Assembly: GCA_958510825.1 (NCBI GenBank)
Contig: OY294048.1
Span: 20,353,589-20,417,588 of the forward strand
DNA from: Brachypterus glaber
Taxonomy: Eukaryota > Arthropoda > Insecta > Coleoptera > Kateretidae
Direction of reading: 5' to 3'
Length of the DNA stretch: 64,000 nt
The translations under genes were made by a program, and so were the position numbers. Shown here one piece after another: positions 32,811 through 44,143 of this stretch. How positions within the stretch are numbered: the stretch's first letter is position 1; each line of letters begins with the position of its first letter. Under the pieces are notes generated by a model. The model was given only the letters and a program-made list of their open reading frames with translations, had not been told where the DNA came from and ran no database searches.

Positions 32811-35039
32811 TTATAACACCTCACTAGCTTCCATCGGAAGTGGACATAGTTTAGAGAAAGATCTCTTTAAGACACCATTTGCTGTCTTAACATTTGCCAC
32901 ACGGGCAACTCCATCTGGACCGCTACTAGTGGATACAATCCGTCCTATTTTCCAGTACATAGGAGGAAGATTGTCATCCTTTAAAAGTACTACACTGTTT
33001 TGTAATAACTGAAAACCCTGGGTTTTCCACTTTTGTCTTTGTTGTAACTCAGTTAGGTAGTCTCTGGACCACTTTTTCCAGAACAACTGCTGAATTTTTT
33101 GAAGTCTCTGAAACCTTGATAACCTCGAATCTGTGATATCCAGAACCTCAGGATCAGGTATGGAACTTAATTTTCTCCCAATCAAAAAATGTCCAGGAGT
33201 GAGTACGTCAAGGTTAGAAGGATCTGAGGTAAGTGGGGTTAGAGGGCGAGAATTAAGGATTGACTCTATCTGGCACAGCACTGTATAAAAATCTTCGTAA
33301 GTTAACCTATTCCCTCCTGCCACTCTTTTGAAATGAAATTTAAATGCTTTGACTCCCGCCTCCCACAGTCCCCCAAAATGTGGAGATAGAGGTGGGATAA
33401 AAGACCACTGAATTTCGTCATTGGCGAAAGTATGTTTCAAAGTACTCTCGTTCTCACTTAAAAATGTATATAACTCCTTTAATTCTGTCTGTGCTCCCAC
33501 AAAGTTTTTTCCGTTATCAGAAAAAATTGAATGAGGTTTACCTCGTCTGGAGGTAAATCTCCGTAACGCTGCTATAAATCCTTGAGTTGTCAGATCAGTG
33601 ATCAACTCAAGATGTATTGCTCGACTTGTAAAACATATAAAGACACACACGTAGGCTTTATAAGTTTTATTTCCCCGACCTAATTTATTTTTCAAATAAA
33701 AAGGCCCCGCATAATCACAACCAGTGGTAAAAAATGCCGGTTGAGGCTCCACTCTTTGCTTTGGTAAACACCCCATGATTGGAGTCCCTGGGACTGGTTT
33801 AGCCTTAAAACATTTTATACACGTATGAACTGTTTTCCGAGCCAAGTTTCTTCCTCTTATAGGCCAAAACTTGTCTCGAACGGACGAAAGCAACAATTGA
33901 GGACCCGCATGAAGTAACCTCTCATGTTCAGACACAAATATCAATTTTGCAAGCTCATGTTTTGAAGATATTATTAATGGATGCTTCTGCTCAAAACTTA
34001 AGTTTGACTGTTGTAAGCGCCCACCCACTCTGAGTAATCCACGATTATCCAGAAAAGGATTTAAACTCAATAAAACACCCTTTTTTATATTTTTACCCTT
34101 TTCTAAGTTATGAATGTCCTTTGGAAAAGATTCACGCTGAGAAGCCTTCACCAGAAGTTTCATTGCTTTACTGATTTCAATATTAGATAACTCCCCAGTT
34201 AATTTATTATTTGGATTTTTACAATTGTGTATAAACCGAACACACAATGCCACAACACGTTTTAATTTTTGAAAACACGAAAATTTACTAAAAATATCCT
34301 TTGACTGACTGGTTGTCAAAACTACACTCTTGGCTGATTTTTTAAGCTCTGGAAGGTCACTTAAAACCTCTAACTGATTTCTTGGCCAATTTTCTGAATC
34401 ATCACTTAACCACACCGGACCATGAAACCACAAATTATTTTCAATTAACTTAGAAGGAAATGTTCCACGGCTCACAAGATCTGCAGGATTTTCGGAAGTC
34501 CTTACATAACTCCAATCCTCGGTTTTAGTAAGGCTTTGAATTTGAGACACCCTGTTTCCTACAAATATTTGAAATTGACTCGAATTGGATTTAATCCAAC
34601 TTAAAACCACGCTGGAATCTGACCAAAGAAAAACTTTATCAAAATTAATTTTCATTGAATTAATAACTTTATTAACAAGTCTAGCTAGTAATAAAGCCCC
34701 ACACAACTCTAACTTAGGAGTAGTCAGTGTTTTTAACGGTGCGACCTTTCCCTTTGAACAGAGAAGACTGACAGATATATCACCTAAACTACTGACACAA
34801 CGAATATACACACACCCACCGTAGCATTTGTTTGACGCGTCCGAAAAACCATGCAGTTCGATCAATTTAAACTCCTTGGCTACCACCTGCCTTGGAATTT
34901 TTAAATCTATAAGAATATTTAATTCGTCTCTAAATTGTAACCACTCACTCTTGATATCCGGTGGGACCGGATCATCCCACTCTAGCTTTAAACACCACAA
35001 TTTTTGAATTATTAACTTTGGAATAATAATTATTGGACT
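32811..35039 (-). pseudogene. BEL gag-pol, second part (RNase H, integrase), cut off by an in-frame stop
   Basis: It lies in the same frame as the upstream part and is separated only by the TAA codon. RNase H shows LHGFSDAS, LELCGALLLARL, WSDSSVVLSW and NPADLVSRG. The integrase has a zinc-binding HHCC region (HERLLHAG, then CIKCFKAKP) and the DDE core: D in TTGCDYAGPF, D in FSDNGKNFVGA and E in PHFGGLWEAGVKAFK. The C-terminal DUF5641-type domain has YWKIGRIVSTSSGPDG. It ends at 32811, 115 bp before the 3' LTR. All catalytic residues looked for are present, so loss of function would come from the stop alone. Confidence 0.92.
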
Positions 35040-38000
35040 TTATAACCCCAACGGATCAAATATATGTGCAATACGGGAAAGAATTGTTCTTTTTGTAATC
35101 TCACCACCATTTACAATTTTTCCTATATTGTATTGCAGAACATTACTTTCACACGACCAATATAAACCTAAAGTTTTTGTTTCATTTTGTTCCCCAAAAT
35201 GTACGACACTGGTTTCATCTTGACATTCGAGCTCCTGTAGCACAGCCTTGCTGTTTGAGTGCCACTTTCTAAGTTCGAATCCCCCTGATAATAACACATT
35301 TTGAACACTTTTACCAAGCTGTATAGCTTCACTCTCCGTTTGCGACCCAGATAGCATGTCGTCGACATAAAAATCTTCCAAAATTACTCGCGACGCCTCT
35401 GGATTTGACACTGCACTCTCATAACCTAACCTTTGTAGACAACTGATGGCTAAAAATGGGCTTGAGGTTAACCCAAATGTTACCGTATTTAACTCATACT
35501 CTAACATTTCACTTTCTGGAGTAGGCCTCCACAGAATTTTTTGGAGTGGCCTATGTTTCTCATTTATCCAAATTTGTCTGTACATTTTTGCGATATCACC
35601 ACATATTACGAAATTATGAACTCTGAACCTTAATAAAATTGCAATTAACTCATCCTGCAACTGAGGACCAACATATTGTAAATCGTTTAATGACACTCCA
35701 GAATCTGAGAGATGACTGCCATTAAATACCACACGCAACCTTGTAGTAGCACTATTCTCATTTATAACTCCATGATGAGGAAGAAAATATTCTGGTACAC
35801 ACTCTTTTTTTCTCACGACCTTTGACATATGACCTGAACTCTCATATTCTGACATAAATTCCACATAACTCTTTCTCAACGTTTCATTTCTAGCGAATTT
35901 TCTCTCTAAGTTAAAAAACATTTTTAAAGCACCTTCTTTGGACGACCCTAACTCTGAAATTTGTTTTTTGAATGGAATATCAACACTGAATCTTCCATCA
36001 ACACCTCTCTGCACTGAACTACTAAATAACTCCACACATTCTTTGTCATCACCTCCTAACTCCCGAGAAACTTCCTCCAGTTCCCAGAATTTTTGTAACT
36101 GATTTTGTAAGTCCAATGTTTTTGTAAAATGACACAATGTATTTTCGCTAGAATACGCAGGCTCTACTGGCCCTGACACAATCCACCCGAATCTTGTTTT
36201 CTGCAAGATTGGTTTATTTTCACCTAAATATTTTTTTCCTATCGAAATTAAATTCCAAAATATTGATGCACCTATAAGTAAATCAACACCTCTACACTTA
36301 TCAAATTCAGGATCAGCCAAGTTTATATAAGCTGGAATATTCAGCTGTGATTTATCTACGCACGTTCCTGGTATATCCCCTGTAATTTGATCAATGACTA
36401 AACATGAAATCGTAGTCTGAAACGGCTCTGCTCTGGAATGTATTTTTAAAGTACACCTCCTCGAAATATTTGAAGATATTTGACCAATACCCATCACTGA
36501 CACCTTGACCTCATCCGTTTTCAAACTTAATTTCTCACAAAGACCTTTTGTAATATACGACGACTGTGACGCATTATCCAACAAAGCCCTACACATATGA
36601 CTTCTACCTCTGCAATCGAACACCTCCACCATCGCTGTAGCTAATAACACCATATTATCGTTTTGAACACCTAAACTCTGTGAATTGTTTGTACTTACAG
36701 TTGTAGCCTCCGCAGAAACTTGACCTGTTCTGTCACTGTAAGAACCTCCCTTATTCTCGTCATTTTCACACACATTTGAATTTTTAGCTACATTTTGACC
36801 ACCCCCCGTATTACCACTGTTTTCTCTCTTCGACTCAAAATGAATAAGACTGTGATGTCTTTTATGGCATATACGGCAGTTTCCCCCGGTACAATCTTTA
36901 AAAGAATGCGAACCTTTTAAACAGTTAAAACACAATCGCAAACCTTTTAATTTCTCTACTCTATTATCTACGCTCAAATCTAAAAACTTTCGACAACTCC
37001 AAATGTTGTGATTTTGTTTACAAAAAGCACAAACAAATAAAGTATTTTGATTGTCATTATTTGACACTAAAGTTTTAGTTTTTAAATTTCCCGAATTTTC
37101 TTTATATTTTTGTTTTGAACTATTCGCCTCTAACGTTTCCAACAAATTGGCTCTACCCTGTATAAATTTTTTGAAATCTTCTAGTGTAGGCAACTCATCG
37201 TAAACCCTATGCGACTCCCACTCACGTAATGAAACTGTATCTAATTTACTTGATAACTGAAATATTAACAATAGATCCCAATTTTTAGTATCTACTTGCA
37301 ATGCACTCAACGCTCTTAAATGTTTGTTTAATGTTTCTACCATTTTTCTCAACTCTACACTTGACTCTGATGCTATTGGTTTAAAATTAAAAATAGCTTT
37401 TAAATGATTATTAACTAATAATGTTGAATTATTATATCTTCCACACAGTAAATTCCACGCAACTTTGTAATTTGACTCTGAAAATTCGAGTGATTGTATT
37501 ATTTGTTTTGCACTACCCTCAAGTGACGCTCTTAGGTAGTGGTACCTCTGCATATCCCCAATGTTAGAATTTTTATTTATTAAAGAATCAAAAGTCTCCC
37601 GGAACTCCAACCAAGAATCATAGGAACCATTGAACTTCCCTAATTGAATTTGTGGAAGCTTAATCCCTGCTAAAGGATTGGACACACTTGCCCCGCTTAC
37701 CGCTACACTCCGTATAGACTGGGAATCACTTTTTTCACTGACATTGTCACCGCTTAACCCATTTAACAAAACTTTACCCACAGCTAAAGCTTTAAAATAA
37801 TCTTTTGCAAATGACTCACGCTCTACTAATTGAGCCTCCTCAAAATTCGACCCCTCCTCTATCTCACTTTGTAAACTCTCAAAATCCTCTAAAACCCCTT
37901 CGGCTTTATTTATTCTCATTTCTAACTCAACCCTTATTAACTCTTTTTCCTCCGCGATATTTTCACTATTTTGATCTATATTCTCTAACTCAACTTTAAC

Positions 38001-38078
38001 GCCCTCGAGATATTTTTTAAATTGTGTAAGACGAGCTTTGATAGCCCCGCGCTTACGCGTTAAGGTTTGTAAATCCAT
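35040..38078 (-). CDS. BEL gag-pol, first part (gag, zinc knuckles, protease, reverse transcriptase)
   Basis: 1012 codons from ATG at 38078. Residues about 1-75 are charged and helical. About 145-330 form a DUF1759-type gag region around FNGSYDSWLEFRETFDSL. Three cysteine/histidine knuckles follow at about 353-410 (CX2CX3HX4C, CX2CX4HX4C and a third ending in H). The protease region (DUF1758 type) is near 500 with LLDNASQSSYIT; the usual D-S/T-G is D-N-A here. The reverse transcriptase runs from RLRVVFNGSH (about 785) to the catalytic YVDDML (about 904). The frame stops at a TAA (35040-35042) right after FDPLGL, where BEL proteins normally continue into RNase H. Whether this TAA is a mutation or is read through cannot be told here. 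Confidence 0.93.
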   Translation of the reverse strand: MDLQTLTRKRGAIKARLTQFKKYLEGVKVELENIDQNSENIAEEKELIRVELEMRINKAEGVLEDFESLQSEIEEGSNFEEAQLVERESFAKDYFKALAVGKVLLNGLSGDNVSEKSDSQSIRSVAVSGASVSNPLAGIKLPQIQLGKFNGSYDSWLEFRETFDSLINKNSNIGDMQRYHYLRASLEGSAKQIIQSLEFSESNYKVAWNLLCGRYNNSTLLVNNHLKAIFNFKPIASESSVELRKMVETLNKHLRALSALQVDTKNWDLLLIFQLSSKLDTVSLREWESHRVYDELPTLEDFKKFIQGRANLLETLEANSSKQKYKENSGNLKTKTLVSNNDNQNTLFVCAFCKQNHNIWSCRKFLDLSVDNRVEKLKGLRLCFNCLKGSHSFKDCTGGNCRICHKRHHSLIHFESKRENSGNTGGGQNVAKNSNVCENDENKGGSYSDRTGQVSAEATTVSTNNSQSLGVQNDNMVLLATAMVEVFDCRGRSHMCRALLDNASQSSYITKGLCEKLSLKTDEVKVSVMGIGQISSNISRRCTLKIHSRAEPFQTTISCLVIDQITGDIPGTCVDKSQLNIPAYINLADPEFDKCRGVDLLIGASIFWNLISIGKKYLGENKPILQKTRFGWIVSGPVEPAYSSENTLCHFTKTLDLQNQLQKFWELEEVSRELGGDDKECVELFSSSVQRGVDGRFSVDIPFKKQISELGSSKEGALKMFFNLERKFARNETLRKSYVEFMSEYESSGHMSKVVRKKECVPEYFLPHHGVINENSATTRLRVVFNGSHLSDSGVSLNDLQYVGPQLQDELIAILLRFRVHNFVICGDIAKMYRQIWINEKHRPLQKILWRPTPESEMLEYELNTVTFGLTSSPFLAISCLQRLGYESAVSNPEASRVILEDFYVDDMLSGSQTESEAIQLGKSVQNVLLSGGFELRKWHSNSKAVLQELECQDETSVVHFGEQNETKTLGLYWSCESNVLQYNIGKIVNGGEITKRTILSRIAHIFDPLGL

Positions 38079-38304
38079 ATTTTATAAATAAAATAGCAAA
38101 CAATATTTAAAACACAAGAAAAAACTTTTTCCCTTTTACAGTACACTGTACTGTGCCAAGTCGTAGGAAAAAGGAATGTATAAAAAAATGGAACGTACTC
38201 ACTTTGTCGATGAGACGTCGATATTGAACACGCTACTCCTCTCTCAATCAGCTGTTTTTACCGGTTTTTCTCTTGATTGACAATAAAATGTCACACCACA
38301 CTAT

Positions 38305-38322
38305 CCGACTGTCGAAGGACCA
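38305..38322 (-). promoter_or_regulatory. BEL primer-binding site
   Basis: Read on the minus strand, TGGTCCTTCGA begins 5 nt after the 5' LTR. TGG pairs with a tRNA CCA end, and the first 11 bases are complementary to the acceptor end of insect tRNA-Tyr as I remember it (ending TCGAAGGA-CCA). The bases after that match less well. Confidence 0.6.
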
Positions 38323-38327
38323 TAAAA

Positions 38328-38590
38328 TGAATGAATAAAACCACTTGAAATCAATCTGTGATGGTTTATTCCTATTTTGAGTACCATTGAAATAATTAAC
38401 AATAAATTGTTACACGCTAGATCAGGGATCTTATGGCACTGGCCAAGATTTGCCGAAAAACACATGATACCCAAATATGCGAGTGGGGGTAAACCCCTAC
38501 TAGTACAGTTACATCATAATTTTATGAACACAAAATATTCTTAAATTATAAAAATATTAATTATTAAAAAACACAAAAATGGCTCAAACA
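38328..38590 (-). repeat. BEL 5' LTR (promoter side)
   Basis: 263 bp, same ends as the 3' LTR, differing by one base seen. It would carry the promoter of the minus-strand transcript. It is inside the duplicated segment and recurs at 44393-44655. Confidence 0.93.
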
Positions 38591-39973
38591 CATTTGAAGG
38601 TGAAATTTCACGGTTCGAGGACGAAAAATTAAATACTAAAATGTCGAAAACCAAAATTTTAATAATGCAATGTTATTTTACATCAAAAACTAAGAAAAAA
38701 AGTTTCCATACATGTAGGTCGAAAAAACGCTTTTAAAGCTACCATGGCCCTTTAAAAATGGTGCATATTTAGGAGACCATAGCTCCATTAAGATTGATTT
38801 TTGGAAGTACATGTATATGATTTTTTTTCTTAGTTTTTAATGTACATTCGCCCTGTATCATTAAAATTTTGGTTTTCAACATTTTAGTATTTAATTTTTC
38901 GTCCTCGAACCGTGGAATTTCACCTTCAAATGAATGTTTCTCGAAAACGGTTAATCCTACAGTATTACAACAAGAGTATCTTTTTTATGTATATTTTTTT
39001 GACCTGAGGAATCATATTTCAAAAATAAAATTGCAAAAAAGTTTCACAGAAAAAAGTTTGTGACAAAAAACTGATAAGCCCCTCCCCCCCCCGTTTCGCA
39101 CACCTCTGGTGGAAATAAGTACATGAAAATAACACATAAAAACGGGCCTTGGTAGGATTAGTTGACGTGCAAAACCTCGTTGATATATCTCAAAGGGTTC
39201 CTGAGTTATTAAATAAAAACCGATTTTTTTAGCCACTTTCAAAGGGGCGTACCTCCCTTATGACGCATTTTAGACATATGTTTATACAAACTTTTTGTCA
39301 TATTTTATAATGTAGAATCATCTGTTAAAATTTCCGACGCTATTTCAAATACACCGTGTACAGTGCTTGGCAAAAGTCCAACTTTAACTTTTTGTTGTTG
39401 TGTGTGTGTTGAAAATGGGAATTTTCCTTAAAATTTCTTACAAAAAAAACGAACAATTTTTGTTTAATGATTAATTTCATGTTACAAAAACTTGAATTAT
39501 ACTTTTAAACTTATTTAAATAATACAAATAAAAATGTAAAAAAAATCCAATAAAATCACAATTTTTAACAAAAAAAATTGAAAATTAAACACCTTCAAAA
39601 AAAATTAAAACTAAAAATTATATGGTCATAAAAATAATTAAATAGGCTTTAAAATGATGTATCACAAGAGCCCCCTTTCCTTTAAAAAAATATTCACCCT
39701 TGCCCCCCTGCCTGCACTGTGCTTCCTAAAATTTTCAAATACACCAAAAAGTAATTTGGGTATTTCAATTTTCAAGTTAATCTTTTAAAAGTAGGTAAGA
39801 GCGAACTTTAGACAGGCACTGTATACTGTTCAAGTGGATGGAATATTGCATTTTTCCAAACAATTAAAAGATAATTATTTAAATTGCAAAATAAATAAAA
39901 AAGTTAAAAAAAAAAAAACATAAAAGTGAGTATGGGATTAAAGCCTTAAAATATTTGTATCCTATCCTATTAT

Positions 39974-40540
39974 ATCGAGGGCTTCATAACATAGGGGCGT
40001 ATCTTAAGTGTTTTTTTTTAATGGAAAATATGCCCCTATGTTATGAAGACCTCGATATGATATCAGAGACATTAATTTCTTATTTTGTGGTTATAAACCA
40101 CGTCAAGTATTTATAAGGGCGTGCCCCTATAAGTTTTTTATTTTTTGATAGATTTTTTTTCAAAATTGTTATTATTGTTCCTTATAATGTTTTCCTGAAA
40201 AAATTACGTCAATCGCACTTATCCTTCAGCTTTTTCCTATTTTTTTTAAGTAACCCCCGGGCCCTAGGGGCGTATCTTCAATGTTTTTTTAAAATGGAAA
40301 ATACGCCCTTATGTTATGAAGCCCTCGATATGATATCAGGGACATTAATTTCTTATTTTGTGGTTATAAACCACGTCGTGTTTATAAGGGCGTGCCCCTA
40401 TAAGTTTTTTATTTTTTGATAGATTTTTTTTTCAAAATTGGTATTATTGTTCCTTATAATGTTTTCCTGAAAAAATTACGTCAATCGCACTTATCCTTCA
40501 GCTTTTTTTCAATTTTTTTAAGTAACCCCCTAGGGCCCTA
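39974..40540 (+). repeat. Small foldback and 273-bp tandem repeat (also at about 46038-46604)
   Basis: 39974-40058 is a hairpin with arms ATCGAGGGCTTCATAACATA and its near complement. AGGGGCGTATCTT at 39993 and 40266 starts two tandem units of about 273 bp, each with GGTTATAAACCACGTC and a GGGCGTGCCCCTATAAG block. The arrangement is copied in the duplicated segment. The motif CATAACATAGGGGCGTAT is shared with 5448-5466. Confidence 0.7.
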
Positions 40541-41587
40541 TAACTCTTGTTTTTGGGGGGAATATTTCAAAAACAATAGGGATCTTTCTCTCATAGAACT
40601 TAATTTTTCATGAGCATTTCGAGTCGATCGATTAATTTCTTCTTGAGACGAACAAACGGACGGACGAAATGAAATATATTTTTATCCAAAAGTTTCTTGT
40701 CTAGGGCGACTTTCGAAAATATTAAACTACCGTCCGGTAGTATTATATTCAAAGTTTTAAGTGACCCTTTTAATGTGAAATTTTATATTTTATAGTTTAA
40801 GATTTATACACGAAGATAAACGCTGAATAACCTCAAAAAACATCATCTTTAAGTATGAAATTAACGTAATTTATTAGTAGAAGTTACCGTTGAAATAATT
40901 TGCTAATCTATTTTATTTGCACTTGTTGGACACCTTGTATAAATCTATTTAAAAGATTACAATGTTTTATTGCTGTTTTATTGATGTAACTATTGTGCTA
41001 ATGTAATTTTGAAATAATTGCAATCTGAAATAACTCAGTCGGGCACAATAAAACTAAAACTACAATTAGGTACTTTGATAATCCCAATTATCTGAAATGA
41101 CAGCAGTTCATAACTCCATAAACATGGTTATGGATTATCTTATCTTAAAGCTTATTTTATTTGCATATTTATCTTGTATACCTATATAAAATGACAAATG
41201 TATTACACATTGTGTAATTCGACACACATGAATACTGCCCTGCTAAGACAAGTTATCCTATCTGCAAAAATTCACTTTTTGAGATGCATAAGCACACCAT
41301 TGTGTTGCTTTACACTAGTTCCATGTGCATACTAAAAAGAAATGTCCTATCTAAAACCCAAATCCTAAAAATTAGCCTAAGTTTTTTCTCCTATGTGGAA
41401 AATTTTTAATGTTTTCTAGTCTTCACTAGAAGAATAAGTCACGACTAACTTTACAGATCTTAGTAATTTGATTGGACTTTTTAATATAATAATCTTTTTC
41501 ACTACAAGCTTTAGAACATACCATTATTTATCATGTTTTCTTCACTTATAGCAATAATAATTTTTTCTCTCCTAGTAGGAGTAAATT

Positions 41588-44143
41588 TTATAAACAATTG
41601 ATTTCTGATACTTTAGATGTTTCAGTTTCAATCCAAATTTGTCTGTACATTTTTGCGATATCACCACATATTACGAAATTATGAACTCTGAACCTTAATA
41701 AAATTGCAATTAACTCATCCTGCAACTGAGGACCAACATATTGTAAATCGTTTAATGACACTCCAGAATCTGAGAGATGACTGCCATTAAATACCACACG
41801 CAACCTTGTAGTAGCACTATTCTCATTTATAACTCCATGATGAGGAAGAAAATATTCTGGTACACACTCTTTTTTTCTCACGACCTTTGACATATGACCT
41901 GAACTCTCATATTCTGACATAAATTTCACATAACTCTTTCTCAACGTTTCATTTCTAGCGAATTTTCTCTCTAAGTTAAAAAACATTTTTAAAGCACCTT
42001 CTTTGGACGACCCTAACTCTGAAATTTGTTTTTTGAATGGAATATCAACACTGAATCTTCCATCAACACCTCTCTGCACTGAACTACTAAATAACTCCAC
42101 ACATTCTTTGTCATCACCTCCTAACTCCCGAGAAACTTCCTCCAGTTCCCAGAATTTTTGTAACTGATTTTGTAAGTCCAATGTTTTTGTAAAATGACAC
42201 AATGTATTTTCGCTAGAATACGCAGGCTCTACTGGCCCTGACACAATCCACCCGAATCTTGTTTTCTGCAAGATTGGTTTATTTTCACCTAAATATTTTT
42301 TTCCTATCGAAATTAAATTCCAAAATATTGATGCACCTATAAGTAAATCAACACCTCTACACTTATCAAATTCAGGATCAGCCAAGTTTATATAAGCTGG
42401 AATATTCAGCTGTGATTTATCTACGCACGTTCCTGGTATATCCCCTGTAATTTGATCAATGACTAAACATGAAATCGTAGTCTGAAACGGCTCTGCTCTG
42501 GAATGTATTTTTAAAGTACACCTCCTCGAAATATTTGAAGATATTTGACCAATACCCATCACTGACACCTTGACCTCATCCGTTTTCAAACTTAATTTCT
42601 CACAAAGACCTTTTGTAATATACGACGACTGTGACGCATTATCCAACAAAGCCCTACACATATGACTTCTACCTCTGCAATCGAACACCTCCACCATCGC
42701 TGTAGCTAATAACACCATATTATCGTTTTGAACACCTAAACTCTGTGAATTGTTTGTACTTACAGTTGTAGCCTCCGCAGAAACTTGACCTGTTCTGTCA
42801 CTGTAAGAACCTCCCTTATTCTCGTCATTTTCACACACATTTGAATTTTTAGCTACATTTTGACCACCCCCCGTATTACCACTGTTTTCTCTCTTCGACT
42901 CAAAATGAATAAGACTGTGATGTCTTTTATGGCATATACGGCAGTTTCCCCCGGTACAATCTTTAAAAGAATGCGAACCTTTTAAACAGTTAAAACACAA
43001 TCGCAAACCTTTTAATTTCTCTACTCTATTATCTACGCTCAAATCTAAAAACTTTCGACAACTCCAAATGTTGTGATTTTGTTTACAAAAAGCACAAACA
43101 AATAAAGTATTTTGATTGTCATTATTTGACACTAAAGTTTTAGTTTTTAAATTTCCCGAATTTTCTTTATATTTTTGTTTTGAACTATTCGCCTCTAACG
43201 TTTCCAACAAATTGGCTCTACCCTGTATAAATTTTTTGAAATCTTCTAGTGTAGGCAACTCATCGTAAACCCTATGCGACTCCCACTCACGTAATGAAAC
43301 TGTATCTAATTTACTTGATAACTGAAATATTAACAATAGATCCCAATTTTTAGTATCTACTTGCAATGCACTCAACGCTCTTAAATGTTTGTTTAATGTT
43401 TCTACCATTTTTCTCAACTCTACACTTGACTCTGATGCTATTGGTTTAAAATTAAAAATAGCTTTTAAATGATTATTAACTAATAATGTTGAATTATTAT
43501 ATCTTTCACACAGTAAATTCCACGCAACTTTGTAATTTGACTCTGAAAATTCGAGTGATTGTATTATTTGTTTTGCACTACCCTCAAGTGACGCTCTTAG
43601 GTAGTGGTACCTCTGCATATCCCCAATGTTAGAATTTTTATTTATTAAAGAATCAAAAGTCTCCCGGAACTCCAACCAAGAATCATAGGAACCATTGAAC
43701 TTCCCTAATTGAATTTGTGGAAGCTTAATCCCTGCTAAAGGATTGGACACACTTGCCCCGCTTACCGCTACACTCCGTATAGACTGGGAATCACTTTTTT
43801 CACTGACATTGTCACCGCTTAACCCATTTAACAAAACTTTACCCACAGCTAAAGCTTTAAAATAATCTTTTGCAAATGACTCACGCTCTACTAATTGAGC
43901 CTCCTCAAAATTCGACCCCTCCTCTATCTCACTTTGTAAACTCTCAAAATCCTCTAAAACCCCTTCGGCTTTATTTATTCTCATTTCTAACTCAACCCTT
44001 ATTAACTCTTTTTCCTCCGCGATATTTTCACTATTTTGATCTATATTCTCTAACTCAACTTTAACGCCCTCGAGATATTTTTTAAATTGTGTAAGACGAG
44101 CTTTGATAGCCCCGCGCTTACGCGTTAAGGTTTGTAAATCCAT
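41588..44143 (-). pseudogene. Truncated duplicate of BEL gag-pol
   Basis: Residues 1 to about 837 repeat the frame at 35040-38078 (gag, knuckles, protease and the start of the reverse transcriptase, up to DIAKMYRQIWI). The frame then crosses the duplication junction at 41631 and ends after about 14 unrelated residues at 41588. YVDD, RNase H and integrase are absent, so the product could act at most as Gag/protease. Its own promoter LTR copy (44393-44655) is present upstream, so transcription is conceivable. Confidence 0.93.

Larger units (their letters stand above)
32434..38590 (-). mobile_element. BEL/Pao LTR retrotransposon, 6157 bp
   Basis: Complete element on the minus strand: 5' LTR 38328-38590, primer-binding site, leader, gag-pol frame 38078 to 32811, polypurine tract and 3' LTR 32434-32696. 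It is flanked by the 5-bp duplication CATTT (32429-32433 and 38591-38595). The LTRs start TG and end CA, are both 263 bp and differ, as far as I can see, by one base (A/T at about 32647), so insertion is recent. No envelope-like gene is present. One in-frame stop interrupts pol. Confidence 0.95.
32021..39360. mobile_element. Foldback element split by the BEL retrotransposon
   Basis: The left arm 32021-32433 continues across the BEL insertion at 38591 to about 38760. The right arm (about 38830-39360) is its reverse complement. The ends are TACAGGGTGTATTTGAAATA and the complement of TACACGGTGTATTTGAAATA. Without BEL the element is about 1.2 kb. Inner segments such as CACCTTCAAATG and CATTTGAAGGTG prove the pairing. 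No coding capacity of its own. Confidence 0.8.
35566..41627. repeat. 6.06-kb tandem segmental duplication, copy 1
   Basis: The unit starts inside the BEL reverse transcriptase (ATCCAAATTTGTCTG) and runs through the BEL 5' half, the 5' LTR, the foldback right arm and about 2.3 kb of further A+T-rich flank to CAGTT at 41627. It is followed by TCA and then copy 2. The part 40541-41627 shows no gene. Confidence 0.95.

Noticed and set aside
35040..35042. Programmed stop readthrough in BEL
   Set aside because: Position between reverse transcriptase and RNase H is not a known recoding site, and a single base change explains it; kept only as an alternative.
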